Below, in pieces: positions 32,276-44,300 of a stretch of DNA of 64,000 nucleotides. The notes below the pieces were generated by a model. It was not told where the DNA came from. It worked only from the letters and a program-made list of their open reading frames with translations, and did no database searches. Numbering within the stretch: position 1 is the first letter of the stretch; each line of letters begins with the position of its first letter. Source of the stretch: Molanna angustata. Taxonomy: Eukaryota; Arthropoda; Insecta; Trichoptera; Molannidae. The translations under genes and the position numbers were made by a program. The DNA is taken from NCBI GenBank assembly GCA_963576475.1, contig OY754970.1:40619447-40683446 (forward strand), written 5' to 3'.

Positions 32276-33035
32276 AGGTCGCTCACAGGCCCGATGTTCC
32301 GGTCTCATTAAGTCCACTACATTATCACCAAGCAACAAATATCTTCGATCTGACCAGTAGGTACAGTACTACGTGATTGCGGACCATTTGTCGTATGTAA
32401 TCGAGTGTAGTTTCAATCCTCAGTCGCGAGGTCGAGAAGGACGAAGCAGACTACATAGATAATGTTACAAAGTGCATGATGTTAAAAGTTTTTTTTTACT
32501 CACATATTTCAAAGGGTTATTATTTGGAAAGATCCAACCATTTCCAAAGAAACCACAATAGCCTCGTCAGAGAGAAAATTTGACGGACATCAAAGGAAGT
32601 CTTAACATACAATATTATGACTTTTTGATGTAAGCTATAGTAGGTAGGTATGAATAAAACCGCTTTTGATATTGCATTATACTATTAATTTGAATAAGTT
32701 ACTTAAGAAGTCGACAGATCGAAAACGATTAATACTACAATGCTAAATTATTGGAAGAAGGGAGGTTATAAAACCACACCATCTTGCAGTGTCTCTTTTA
32801 AGGATAGAGAGAGAAAAATAAACGCTACAGCATATTCATAAATAACAATGATATCATATCTTAGTTTGAGCGCTGTTCAATAGATGGCCACTTAACATAC
32901 ACCAATGGGAAAGCAATTACTTTTGTTTGAATAAATACAAATTCCAATTTAGCATTTGATACAAGGAATTCACCAAAAAAGACATGGAATTGCTTAATGT
33001 GACATTTAATCGAAATGATGAATAGATCAATAATC
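32276..33035. other. No recognised feature
   Basis: AT-rich sequence, no supported feature. Confidence 0.4.
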
Positions 33036-33039
33036 ACTA

Positions 33040-33140
33040 AAGTCAGTCGATGACAGGTAATAAGCCATGTAATAATGTCTTTGACTTCCTTGCATTCATA
33101 ATCCTTCCTATTACGTTTCTATTGATATGTAAAAATACCT
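33040..33140 (-). mobile_element. Fold-back element F3, diverged arm fragment
   Basis: GTCGATGACAGGTAATAAGC, CATGTAATAATGTCTTTGAC and CGTTTCTATTGATATGT match the right arm of the element at 22979-23095 with many changes. Only one arm is present. Confidence 0.5.
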
Positions 33141-33211
33141 ACAATTAATAATTCCGAGACGATCAATGTATTATATATTATCAAATTCAATATTCAGACT
33201 TTTATTTATTT

Positions 33212-33399
33212 GGGGGGCAGGTCTGGTTCGACCGGCGAAATCAAAACCTTAGTGATTACCTATATCATGGATATAATTATCGTATGGAGTTCTATGACAT
33301 CTAAAGATATTATAGAACTCCATATGATAATTATATCCATGGTATGGGTAATCACGAGGGTTTTGATTTCGCCGATTGAACCAGACTTGCCCCCCCCTG
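33212..33399. mobile_element. Fold-back MITE family F1, copy 2
   Basis: Same structure as 9154-9345, from GGGGGGCAGGTCTGGTTCGA to CAGACTTGCCCCCCCC. Both halves are inverted copies, and the centre is GGAGTTCTATGACATCTAAA. Confidence 0.9.
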
Positions 33400-33469
33400 G
33401 TTCTTCAATGTTTCACTATTTAAAGTACAATTTACAAAGCACATTTTAATGATGATGAACTGTCATGGG

Positions 33470-33620
33470 GAATCCTAACGGATGATGACTGCCTGTCATG
33501 TGAGTGTGACTGCCCTGCTTGCCCTCCTACCTGCTACGCTGTAGCGGCGCAGTGGCCGACGTTGCCAAATATCGGTCGAAAAGTGTTTGATTGCTGCTGA
33601 CACAAGAAGAAGAAGTTATA
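33470..33620 (+). mobile_element. Possible (AAG)n-tailed retroelement 3' end
   Basis: A higher-GC stretch ends in GCTGCTGACACAAGAAGAAG. It lacks a recognisable protein motif apart from a short GRKVFDCC-like ending. The tail resembles those of the RTE-like relics and of SINE family D. Confidence 0.35.
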
Positions 33621-33639
33621 GCGGTTTTTTGGATTCACA

Positions 33640-33690
33640 GGGAACTCAAAAAAAATGCATAATTGGTGAAGGGTGAAATAAAGTATTTTT
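33640..33690 (+). mobile_element. Fold-back element F3, spacer fragment
   Basis: ACAGGGAACTCAAAAAAAAT and GCATAATTGGTGAAGGGTG resemble the F3 spacer at 22920-22965 (GATAGGGATCTCATAAAAAA, GGCATAATTGGTGAACG). Confidence 0.45.
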
Positions 33691-34239
33691 TTTATGTTTT
33701 TGATTCGAATAAAGCGAATTTTTAGAAATAAAAAAAAAATTGGTGCGCCTTATTTATGACATATTATAATTTTATAAAATTACTCACGTTAAGTCATTAC
33801 TTGAATCAACCTGCATATATTATTTACTAAAATATACGTAAACCCATATCTCTATTCACAAAATAGGTTTTAAACATATGAATAAAAAGAGAAGGAAGAT
33901 CCAATTTATTTACTGTCAATTCACGGTAAAGCTCTATCTACATTAATTATAAGTTACGTATATCTTATTCTACCCCTCTGAATCTTCTTCTTCTTCTTGT
34001 CTTCCTTTCAACATGTTCAAATATAAGTAATTGTGATAGACTTAAACCAAATACACATTTAAAGTGACTTTAGACACCAAAAAGGAAAAGCATTAATATA
34101 TGAACTGAAAAATGTAAACTTAAATAATGAATTTGTAATTAAGGAAAATCAACGTCATATCCGTAACGAAGTAGGCAGAAGGGACCGAATGCCTCACACC
34201 ATGTCTGAACGCCTGAGCATCTGAGCCACGAAGGTTGAC
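33691..34239. other. No recognised feature
   Basis: AT-rich sequence, no supported feature. Confidence 0.4.
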
Positions 34240-34330
34240 CACGTGAAAGGGTATATTTATTGGCAAATGCCAATTTCATCCAACTAATCATTGATTCCCG
34301 CCCAAAACATAAAAAAATGCGTGATTTTTT
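34240..34330 (-). mobile_element. SINE family A, decayed fragment
   Basis: On the minus strand, TTAGTTGGATGAAATTGGCA followed by TTTGCCAATAAATA corresponds to the conserved GTTGGAAGAAATTGCC hairpin region. AAAATCACGCATTTTTT and TTTTGGGCGGGAATCA resemble the body. Confidence 0.5.
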
Positions 34331-34747
34331 TAAAACTATTTAGATTTTTTCTTCTCGATTGAATTCTGAAAGTTTCATCACAATATATCTGTGTGTGTTG
34401 TGTGCTGTGTGCTATGTACTTACGGCGTGTTTATTTTACTGTATATCTAATACTCGCTTAGACCCCATTAGATTTTGAAGGATATCTGAATGGTGCTTCT
34501 AATTTATTTTAACTGTCAAATATTTCAAAGTGACCCCAAGCTCAAGAAACTTCAAATTGGTAAAAACATCAGTTATAAAATGGCATTGAAGAGTTATCAA
34601 GTTTTATAGTAAAATATTTAAGTAAAAAATAAATTAACAAACTCATTTCATGAAAATGCTGAATAATTTCCATACAAAATTTGAATACTTTATAGAATGA
34701 CTTGTTATTAAGGAGTTTAGTGTTGGCCATAACCCACTCGTTTATAA

Positions 34748-34895
34748 TATCTCAATAGAGACGAATTTGAAATATTATAGGAGAATCGGGAAATCAAGGC
34801 ACATACAGCCCTAACGACCGGCCATCGGCTGATTTAAGTGATCACTTTAAGAGCTTACGCAACGTTCATAAATTATGTCTTCTATTGAGCTCACT
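34748..34895 (+). mobile_element. Fold-back element F3, single-arm copy
   Basis: ATCTCAATAGAGACGAATTT, GAGAATCGGGAAATCAAGGC, ACGACCGGCCATCGGCTGAT and AGTGATCACTTTAAGAGCTT match one arm and the spacer of the element at 22645-23096. The second arm is absent. Confidence 0.75.
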
Positions 34896-35356
34896 TATCC
34901 ATCCAATTGGATTGTCGACCCCTAGTACATGAGGTCGATAATATATATTTTAATGTATGTATATTTATAAATCATTAAATAAAATAAAAATAAATGATTT
35001 ATTACAATAAACATATATATCCTCTATAGACTGCAACTCTTTTCTAGACTGCAAACCCCTCCCAACGCTCCGTGCAAAATGGACCCAAATCCTAATAGCT
35101 GGTGTCCCCTACGTAGACATGTTAAAAAAAAAAAATCCTCATACATTCCCTAAATTAAGTATAAATAAATTCTTGTGATATTTTCTTTTTCGGTTTCAAT
35201 ATAAGGGATTGGTTGGCAGCAAAGCGATACTTCTCTTCCCTCACTCCGCTCGATCTTCAGCGACTTTCTTAACTCTGTGTAGGAGGTACACTTCATGTCC
35301 TAGCACACCTGCAGGCTAAGTCTGTAAGTAGATCTCGACCGATAAATGTCGAGATT
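34896..35356. other. Unassigned, with a possible SINE C tail
   Basis: At 35136-35158 CCTCATACATTCCCTAAATT matches the tail sequence of the family C SINE near 11425. The remainder is not recognised. Confidence 0.35.
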
Positions 35357-35394
35357 AACTGTCAAAATATCGACTAGTCGATATTTTGACAGTT
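35357..35394. repeat. Perfect 38-bp palindrome
   Basis: Left half AACTGTCAAAATATCGACT, right half its exact reverse complement, with no spacer (axis between 35375 and 35376). The centre is CGACTAGTCG. Nearby sequence repeats TGTCGAGATTAACTGTC-like words. A fold-back insertion or a recent inverted duplication is possible. Confidence 0.9.
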
Positions 35395-36189
35395 TTGGTA
35401 GTCACTAAGCAGATATCGCGTCGAATCGTTCTCGCCCACTTATTTGACGGCGAGATTGGGTCGACATCGAGGAGAGAGACAAGATCTAACGCCGCCATGT
35501 TGAATTTAATGTCATTTTTTACGCGAACAATGCCGAATTTCATATTTATTTTAAGAATAATTATATAAACGGGTTAAACGACGCCGTTTAAGAGATTCTT
35601 CAAACCCTTTAAATATTCCGCGTAATTCATTTATTGCTAATTACCACGTAACAAAAGTTTTACATGGTTATATATTTATTGGAAATATGCGTCCGTACTT
35701 AGATTATAACATTATAATTCTATGTGTCCGTAAATGTTTTCCGTAAGCATAGATTTGAAATAATTTTTCATTTTGAGAAAGTATTCTTGTAAGCTATTTT
35801 ATCACATATGTATTTTAACATTTAACAAAAGAAAATTCGGTGTAGTTTTTAGTAAAAAAATAACCGCTGCTGTCATCACACTTGATAAATTGATCGAAAT
35901 ATAATTAAAAATAATTTTTAAAATTACTCTCAAAACATTCAATAAACACAAAAGAAACTTAATTTAATCGTATTATATGTAACTTGCTTTCGTGCTTTAA
36001 AATATGACCATATTATATTTATTTAACAAATTTATGTAAACAAATTTGACATTTATTCAAATCATGGGGAAAATATTATGTATTGCCATAAATGATAATT
36101 CAAAAATGTACCGCAAGCCAGCCTAACGGCGATAAATACTAATAAGTGCATTTACGAACTCGACAGCGCTTAGTGACTACGAATTGTCG
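35395..36189. other. No recognised gene; one less AT-rich patch
   Basis: 35400-35550 is richer in CG dinucleotides than its surroundings and has a GCCGCCATGTTG context, but the frame after this ATG is short and matches nothing. I do not call an exon. Confidence 0.35.
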
Positions 36190-36333
36190 TCACGGGCGTA
36201 AACATGGCGAGAAGAGCAGCGATACGTTGTCGGATCTCGACTTTTTTACTGACTTGGCCTGCTGCTTTACATACTCCCGGCGGGAATGCCCTCTGCCGGT
36301 TGTTCCGTCAACCATTCCCTCTAAGTACTGATG
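36190..36333 (-). pseudogene. RTE-like C-terminal relic
   Basis: The minus strand reads HQYLEGMVDGTTGRGHSRRE, then YVKQQAKSVKKSRSDNVSLL, and stops after 47 codons. The pattern (LEGMVxGxxGRGRxxxxYVxQ) is like the last part of RTE-type LINE proteins. The fragment at 40560-40712 would be the part that normally follows. No start codon. Confidence 0.5.
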
Positions 36334-36409
36334 TTTAGAAGATCCTTATGTGGCCAATCCAGTTAGATTGCACGCCTTTTTGATATGGTGTTCAACATGT
36401 GCCATTGCT

Positions 36410-36500
36410 ATAGGTGAACGAAATCGGTCGTGGCAGGATTTGAACTCGAGACCACTGGATTACTAATCCAGTGCGCTAACCGCTCTGCCAACACAAACAT
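36410..36500 (-). mobile_element. tRNA-derived SINE head, family C, copy 2
   Basis: The minus strand reads TTGGCAGAGCGGTTAGCGCA, CTGGATTAGTAATCCAG (a perfect anticodon stem with loop TTAGTAA, formally a Thr AGT anticodon), then CTCGAGTTCAAATCCTGCC. The T stem does not pair and the acceptor stem is weak. A relative at 11421-11545 shares the same defects, so I call it a SINE head, not a tRNA gene. Confidence 0.65.
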
Positions 36501-37355
36501 TCTCATTTTGTATGTACACCACGGCGTGCGGCATAAATACATCGCAAAACGGCACCTTTTTTGTCGCAACAGTTTTATAATATTGAACCCTAAATGAAAA
36601 AAAAATATTCCAAAATATTTGATTTTCTTTTGCTTTTCGAACCACCCCTTCATAATATTATGTTTATGCGTGCTAACAGGTCTGTTATGTTCCCCTCCCC
36701 CTCGCCCCCTCGCCCCCAACAAACCCCACGCCCCACAAACCCTCCCACCCCGTGCGCGCTCAAAGACGATTATAATGTGACATAAAACAATATGACAGAA
36801 TCTCATCATACGTCATTGTCAAAATATCATACGCCATTTTGTGCGACATTAAATTAAAATCACGTGCGAGATGAAATTTCAACAGATGGCGCTTCGTTTG
36901 TCGAATCGAAACGCGACATGAAATGGTAATAAAAAAAAACGCCCCTAAAACGAGGTGAGTTGACAAAAAGGAACAGACCGAGTGTAGTGCGCTCAAAGGG
37001 AAGTGCGACTACTGCAAATATCTCTTTTGCCCCCTTCACCGCCGATGATAAAAGAATATAATGAGCCCCGTTCGAGAGGTATAACGTAGTGTTTCTAAAC
37101 TTTTCATAATCATTTTTTTTTAATTATACCCCTTTTTCTTAATTTTTGAAAATTCAGCATTCATTTATACAGCACAACTATATTCAACAGGAAATTCAAT
37201 TAATGAAAAAAAAAATAAAAAAGGAGTATTTAAAGTCATATGATTCCACACCGTATTAATTTACAGTAGCTTATATTATATAATTTTATATTATAATAAA
37301 TACATTTTGTTTATTGAATATTTATTTTTCGGTTAAAATCATTTATTATCACGTG
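36501..37355. other. No recognised gene; C-rich tract at 36690-36760
   Basis: A pyrimidine-rich stretch (CCCCTCCCCCTCGCCCCCTC and similar) at 36690-36760 breaks the AT-rich background. No coding or structural role is evident. Confidence 0.4.
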
Positions 37356-37358
37356 TTA

Positions 37359-37940
37359 AGCCGGGTATCGATTATGCGCTCCAAGAGGTCGAACATTGGC
37401 GCGCGTTCCAGCCGCGCGAAGTCGATACCGACTTCGAACGCGCGCCAAAGTGTTCGTTGGAACGCGCGAACGTGGAACGGGGCGTTCCATCTTCTGTCGG
37501 TTTTTTGCCGCGTTCCAAAGGAAGCCCAGTTTTGGCGCGCGCACCAGTTGAGACGGACGTTTCCTATTTTAGTGTTCGTTGCGTTCCAAGATGGATAATC
37601 AAAGTTGGCGTAAACTAATACAATTATATGGTACCAAAGATCTATTATGGAATACCAAAAGTCGTTCATACCATAATAAAGCACTTAAAACGGACGCATG
37701 GAGGGAAATAAGCAGTAAAATGCAAGTGCTTGTGGAGGAATTAAAGAAAAAAATGACCGTGCTTTTATCATTTAACAGAAGAGAAAAATAGAGGAACGAG
37801 CAAATACTGGAACAGCTGCCGCGCGCGCCAGGAGCGCACAATTGAGATGCCTTCAACATTTGGAGCGCGCTCCGCGGAGCGCACAGCCGGCGCGGTCATT
37901 CACGGCGCGCGCGGCAGGAGCGCATAATCGATACGCGGCT
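37359..37940 (+). mobile_element. PIF/Harbinger-like non-autonomous transposon carrying a MADF gene
   Basis: Terminal inverted repeats of 24 bp with one mismatch start AGCCGGGTATCGATTATGCG (37359-37382) and end at 37940. The 3-bp TTA is on both sides (37356-37358 and 37941-37943), the target preference of PIF/Harbinger elements. The element is 582 bp and much richer in CG than its flanks. It has many GCGCGC, GAACGCGCG and GGAGCGCG words in both subterminal regions. It contains one small gene and no DDE transposase. Confidence 0.85.
37591..37791 (+). CDS. Small MADF-domain-like protein inside the Harbinger-like element
   Basis: A 66-residue frame begins at an ATG inside the inverted repeats. 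It reads WRKLIQLYGTKDLLWNTKSR, then SYHNKALKTDAWREISSKM and ends with VEELKKKMTVLLSFNRREK. The order LIxLY...LWNxKxxxYxxxxxxxxAWxxI...ELKKKxxxLxxxxRxE is the signature of MADF domains, helix-turn-helix DNA-binding modules related to Myb/SANT. Harbinger elements often encode a Myb/SANT-like partner that brings the transposase to DNA. The gene may do this for CG-rich motifs near the ends. The domain seems about 15-20 residues shorter than usual, between the second and third helices. It could be a truncated relic or the last exon of a longer protein. Confidence 0.7.
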   Translation: MDNQSWRKLIQLYGTKDLLWNTKSRSYHNKALKTDAWREISSKMQVLVEELKKKMTVLLSFNRREK

Positions 37941-37943
37941 TTA

Positions 37944-40500
37944 TATTAATTTGCTCTGTCGTTGTACCTTGAAATCGAATTTTTAACTTCTTGCCATAGT
38001 CCATCTTTCTGCAATTAAGTCTTGATACACACTTGTTTCCAATGACAATCTCTGCGTAAAAATTATTTTATATTTATTAATTTATTTGTTTTCTCAGAAA
38101 GCTACAGCTATAATTTATTTATTTTACATTACATTTATTGTATAAAAGTTTCTTCGATGTAAATTATTGATTATACAGTAATTGATTACACAGTTGAAAA
38201 ATTTATAAGAAAATACAAGATAAAAGAAAATTTAAAAAGATAGATAAAAAATTACAAAGATATGCACATATCCAGTAAACGAGTATGTTTCAGAATGAGG
38301 AGGAGGGATATTTAGTGAATGAGGAGGGGATTGTTGAATTGTGTATTAGAGTTTAAGAACATCTTTATCAGTTTTTGGTAATTTCGTAAAGTGTCATGAA
38401 AAATATCTGTATGTTTGAAATGTGTATTGTAATCTCGCTGAATTCTAAACATGGGTGAAAAGTATCTGTTATTAGTGTGGCATACTTTTATTTGATATAT
38501 AAAAATATATCAAATAAAAGATAAAAAAATACTAAAAAGTAGAAAAAATATTGAAATTTTTTTTTTGTAAATACCACGCTTACGTACCTATACACTTACG
38601 CCAAGGTGACTCTGCATCATCAAGGTCTAAATAAAACTAATGGTAATGTCACTTGGCGAAAACGTTCTGTCATAGTAAATTGAATCTGTGGAAATTTATA
38701 TTATATTTGTTAATTTTGAAATGTATTTCCGCTCTGTTAACGCAGTAATTTAAGATTTTTATTTCTGTTCCATGCTGAATCCAGATGAATGACTATTACT
38801 TAATGAAATCAGTTTAAAATTAATAAAATATGGAGGTCTAAACAAAAAAATAAAAAAATAAAATAAAAAATGTTGGCGTTATTTTGTGGACGCCATATTA
38901 AAGTTTGCCCCACAAAGGGTTTGACGGTATTAAGGATACCACCCGGTTGTTTGAGAACCGCTGTTATAGAGGGATGCGGGTGGACCACCGTCATATCTTT
39001 GAAAATATCAATTGACAAGGTTAATGGAAAGTATGGGAGAGAATAAATTTAATGTGATATTTCCAAAAATCGTTTGGAAATTTTTATTTCTTGCGAGTGC
39101 CAATCTAATAAATGACTTTGAATGAAGAGCAACATTAATTTTAAAATATTTAAAGATTGAAAGTAAAAATTATTTAACAACACATTTTACCTACTCGCAA
39201 AACACCTCGTTGGTCTCGAAAAAAAAATATCAAATTTTATTTTGTGCACTATTTTTTAGAAAGTTGAAATTAAAACTCTTCTGACTGTTTTTTTTATTTT
39301 TTCAAGACTGAATTTCATAAAACAAACACATTGTAGACTAAAGAAGGTTTATTTTCTTTATTCTAATATTCTGACCCCCCCCTACCAAAACTGTATTGTT
39401 ATAATATGTAAGCACAGCAGTCAAAATTTACTGATAATAATGTGGAATTTTTTTATTGGGTTTAGTCGTATATTAATGCATCTATATAAAAAATGTTATT
39501 ATACTGTAAATTTCCCAGAAATAAAATAAAAAAAAAAAAATTGAAATTTTAAATATTAATAAGTACAGATAAAATAAAACAGCTAAGTAATAATCAATCA
39601 TTATGATGTAGATATTTGATTGATTGAATATAACCGCACATGATAATCAAGTAATGGATTAGACTTCAGTTGGTCAGTTTTCAGTGGCTTCCACAACTTA
39701 GACATAATAATTTGTACCATTTGTAGCAAAGGGTATAAACCATGCATTTCCCAAAGGAGATGTGGTTGAATCAATGGATTCCTATGGTAAATACAAATGG
39801 TTCAGTTTCATACTTCAAATGGTTGGAATATATATCTACACACTACACAGTGAAGTCCGCCATATATGTTTTTAACATTAAATATAAAAGTTTTTTTAGA
39901 AATGAAATCGTCGACATACAATATTTGGTCAAAATTGTTGGAATCAATCATAGTAGTATTTGGAATACATCACACATTAAACAAAACTTTGCCCATTTAT
40001 ATAAGATATAAGATGATGCATTAATGCAGATGAGGCGATACAAAATATGGCGTTCGGTTTAATATGTCTATCCTAATAAGGACGTGGCGTGAAGGAATTT
40101 AAAATAGTTACTGTGGTATATGGTTTTTCCGATACACATAGTTATACATATAGGTACCTATGTATATTCCATAAGGGAGAATGTCTCTTCGTGAAACGTA
40201 TGGTCTGAAGCCAGTCCGATATTGGTATCGAAACGACATGGACACGCTGTTAGTTCTCGAATTATTTTATAGATAATTTACGTGTGCAATATTGAAATAT
40301 ACGTTATAATGAGTTGAATTATAATTGCATTCATTTTGTGTACAATACACATTTTTAAAAAGATCAATTGTGCCTCATTTAAATATATCATAGTTACTAA
40401 GTATTGTTTTATAGTTACTAGTTTGAGTAGAGCCGGGAAAACAAGGCAACTCTTCAAAAGGATAACCCAATGACGATTCAACTGGATATTTTATAACATG
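37944..40500. other. No recognised gene
   Basis: AT-rich. A short AT palindrome lies at about 38490-38520 (TATTTGATATATAAAAATAT). A 89-residue frame at 39742-40011 matches nothing known, and its composition is that of the surrounding DNA. Confidence 0.4.
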
Positions 40501-40559
40501 AGGCACCAGAGTCTGCTCATAACCAACACGGAGGAAATGGTGAAGGGTCAACCATAGAG

Positions 40560-40712
40560 GCCGACCAAGAAACAAGCTACTTGTACCAGTTGATCGACGA
40601 CATGTGCTGTAATAGCTACGTAGAGATGAAAATGCTAACGGAGAACAGGGCAGAGTGGAGTAGAAGAGAGGCAGCCATAGCTGTTATAGAGCAATCCAAG
40701 GATTGCAACTGA
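40560..40712 (+). pseudogene. RTE-like reverse transcriptase extreme C-terminus
   Basis: Open for 50 codons: YLYQLIDDMCCNSYVEMKML, then TENRAEWSRREAAIAVIEQS and KDCN before TGA. The pattern YxxQxxxDxxCxSYxExKxxxxNRxEWR resembles RTE-type protein ends. Just upstream, in another frame, GRPR-like codons indicate a frameshift near 40555. No start codon. Confidence 0.55.
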
Positions 40713-41119
40713 GAAGAATTGTTTTATTGATTGTATTGGCGAAGAATGTTATGAATACAATGGACTGATAAAAGTACCAATGTATAGATAAATTAACTAA
40801 TATATAATGACTCGTATAGAACTGTTGTCTCCTAGAATGGCCAATGGCTTCTGGCCAGTGTGATTGGGAAATTCTCAATGAACGAGCCTACCTAGAAGAC
40901 GACGAACAGGAGTTTGTGACTTTCTGGGAGCGGATGGGCATATAGGCACACATGTGTTGACCGAAATGACAAGAAGAAGAATAGAGTCGTTTCTGTGATA
41001 GCCTCACCTCAAGGGCTCTTTGAATAGATTGCTAGTTCAGGAATGTGTAATACTGTGTGAGCTGCAGATAAGCAATCGTCTGTTGTGTTTATATACAGCG
41101 CATCTTTCAATATTTTGGA
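40713..41119. other. No recognised gene; AAG-tailed fragment at about 40930-40982
   Basis: GAAATGACAAGAAGAAGAAT at 40963-40982 looks like the tail of another retroelement fragment. The sequence before it (GGCACACATGTGTTGACC) is not assigned. Confidence 0.3.
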
Positions 41120-41346
41120 CATCTGTAAGAAAATTCTCTGATAGCCTCGAGAATCTCGCCGAAGTGCGATGCGTGGAGGTTTGAAGATTCAGAGAATCCT
41201 TTTCCAAACCGATACGACAAAGTCACCTTGTAAAGTTTATTACATGCTGGACCTTGAATCACTAAAACTCTTTTAACTACCCAAGACCGTCCTACATTGA
41301 GGCACACCATTCGTCGACTGATTGAGTAGGTACTTATATTCACCAT
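41120..41346 (+). mobile_element. Retroelement 3'-end relic, family shared with 44620-44815
   Basis: GATAGCCTCGAGAATCTCGC, GAAGTGCGATGCGTGGAGGT and CATTCGTCGACTGATTGAGT are shared, with changes, with 44620-44815 in the same order and spacing. Coding frames are destroyed. The short ending resembles the (AAG)n-tailed RTE-like relics, but the assignment is tentative. Confidence 0.5.
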
Positions 41347-44300
41347 CTTAAGTCAACCAGTAAAAAGATTTTTTTAACAGGTTATGTCACTATTTAACTC
41401 TAATGATCCAGATAAATAAATAAAAAAAAATATGTGAGTTAAATATATCTTTATTACTGGTCCTGCAGTCATTGTACAGAACTCAAATAAATTATTTGCA
41501 ATTTTCTCCGAGCTGCAGGATCATGTTTTATGCATAGGTATCATCGCTATTGGGTAATATGTACATACGAAGATACATACCTTTACTATGGATACCAGTA
41601 GAATAATGTACCCAGATATTTCAATGTGTACCAAACAGACAAGTGTAGAATTATGGAGAGGAATGACTGGGAACGATAGTGTCCTAAGTATTTGCACTAT
41701 TCTTTCGGGAATATGTATTACCTATATAACCAACCAGCTTCAGCGAAGAGGAGGACGGATAATTTCAAATTTAATAAAGCGACAGACTTGAGCAGATTTC
41801 AGGAGGATTTACGTTACACAAAAGATGCCGAAGTTCTGCGGATCAATTGTGTGGTTTATGGAAATATTTTTTCTATGCAAATTGCATACTTCAGAATTAA
41901 ATTTATTGAATAATGTGATTTTGCTCTCACGTTTCATATCGTAAATTAAGTGATATAATACTAGCTTATATTCTTTTTTTAACAAATACATATAATATTG
42001 TTACAAATACTTAGCTGAATACCGCTTAACAAACACTACCTTATTTTTAAGGATTTTTAAAATTAAAACAAGTGGATTGTAGTCAAATATAAAGACCATT
42101 ATGCACAATGCACCATACCCAATATATAAGTAAGAGTGCATAAATTGAACTAGTCACTATTCATTTGAAGTAGTAACTTATTTATAATGGGAAATTTTGG
42201 TTAAAAAATCGCTTTATAATTGAGAAATAACATTCACTTAGGTAGGTTTAGTAAAAGGATATTGAAAAAAGTCATGTGTCTTGTACCTACAATTTTTTTT
42301 TATTGAATATAATAGTTAACTTTGAAATTAAAAATACTACTCATAATTATTGGGAGTTTTTATAAGCACTAAAAATCACCAAATAAATTGAATCTAAAAT
42401 GCTTATTTAAAAATTTTAATGCATATTTTTCTGTAAATTTCGTGTAACAAAAAAAAATATTAAAATTGTGACTATAATTTACGCAATGGTAATATATCTT
42501 TGTGTAAATGGTATTTATTCATCCATGATAAATACTTCATTTCGCGAAAGTATTTTTTATCTCTTTTAAAATACACACTGAAGGAAATGAATACAAGATA
42601 AATATTTCTGCGTACCTATTGTGTGTTGAATCAGATGAGACTATTGGAGGACGTGTCGTAAATACTTATTTAAAATAAATGGAGAGATTTGTGGTATTCC
42701 ATTACACGCAGTAACGTTTGGGGTTCATAGATATTGATCATCTCAAACAGAAAATCATTTCCCTCCCTCGCGTGGATAGGATAGGTAGGTAAGTAAGTAG
42801 GTAGGTGCTTGAGGATGAAGGAGAACAAGTAGTGTGTGAAGAGGGATGTATAGATGCAGAAGAGAGCAAAAGAGAAGAAACGGAGAACTTCCGGGAAGTC
42901 TACAAAAGTACAAGTGCTGACAAGGTAAAATTATGGTCTCAATATATTTGCCAAGAATAAGGACTAGGGAGGGGGGAGTATTGGATGGTCTAGGGGTATG
43001 GTGACTATCCCCTCCCCCGCGGGAATCTTCACGATTAGATTGGGGACCGAACAGATCGTCTTGCTGATACGCTTAACCTACAGGACGACCTAGAACTGGT
43101 AGCGAATACTCGGACTGATAAGGTTTATCACCCAATCCTTATATCGCCCACCCTTCTTAATACGTACAACTTACCCTACATAACACACGTGGAGAAATAT
43201 AAACGGGCATGAATCAAGTTAAGGATTCAGGGAACGGTGTAGGAAACGGTCATTTTGATAACCTCAATGATAAGCTACACACTCCCTGCAATATTTTGAA
43301 CGTAAAAGTGTTTTAGAAAATCCACGGTGGGCACATAAAAGGCCCACATTTAATACGAAACCAAACTACACAATACACTTACGTATGTTATGTAAATAAT
43401 TACAGGTACTTATATATTATTATTGTTAAATATGTTTGAACAGGTCGGTGTCTTTACAGTGGCTATAGAAGTTTGTTGTTGCATTTAATGAATTGCTAGC
43501 TGTCCATGTTTTTTTCTTTAAAATTAATATTATTTTTTGTTTTTTTCCTATTTCTTTTTGGTGTCCATTGGCAATTTTGGTTTTGTGTTATACTGTACAT
43601 TTTTTGCTTTTTTTTAGTATAAAAGCCCTTCACTGGGCATTGATTCATTAAATATTAAAATATTTTTTAAAAAAATACATGGGTAAAAGAAAAAAAAATC
43701 AAGAGCAAATTTAATAGAAAAAAATTTAAACTTCCTTATATAATAAAACTTTTATTAGTAAAACTGAACCTAATAAACTTCAATTTCATAATTTTTACCC
43801 ATTAATGATGTATCTGAACTACATAGGACTGATAAATTCTCCTCTGACAACGATGAGTTTAAATTCTCCACAAATTTGTCTGTTAATGCTTCTTTAAAAA
43901 TGCTCTTACGCCTTGTAAAACTATGTTTTTTTTTTACTATTTTTGATTCAATAATGTACACACTTGATATATACCTATGTAAGAAAAACATTATTATATG
44001 ATCTCATAGAAAATGCATTCAGGAATTGTAAACCCTAATTATATTGAAGAAAAATTTGTAAACTAACGTTTATAGTGGAGAGATTAGCATTATTCCATTT
44101 GAAATGTTATTTAAATTTTTATTTTAAACATTAGAAAAGTGAATTATTTTTTTCTCAAATCATTGTTTATTTTTTAATAAGATCCAATACTCAAACATAT
44201 GTTGGTACATCTAGATTGATTTGTTATCAATTTCACTGCCACAAATGTTCAGGGTGGGTGTAGACTGTACATTGAAAACCTCATCCCCTTAACAACCCCA

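Noticed and set aside
35395..35560. Promoter or first exon in a CG-richer patch
   Set aside because: Only a short frame follows the ATG at GCCGCCATG, and no TATA/initiator pair or splice donor could be tied to a gene.
36410..36500. Functional tRNA-Thr (AGT) on the minus strand
   Set aside because: The anticodon stem is perfect, but the T stem does not pair and the acceptor stem is weak. A similar decayed copy at 11421-11545 indicates a SINE head.
37314..37684. Overlapping 94-111 residue frames around the Harbinger-like element
   Set aside because: They cross the element boundary or run antisense to the MADF-like gene in CG-rich sequence that lacks stop codons by composition.
39742..40011. 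89-residue frame
   Set aside because: Composition is like the flanks and the sequence has no known motif; chance ORFs of this size are expected in 64 kb.
42985..43060. tRNA-like word GGTCTAGGGGTATGGTGAC
   Set aside because: Resembles an A box, but no B box or paired arms follow at the right distance.
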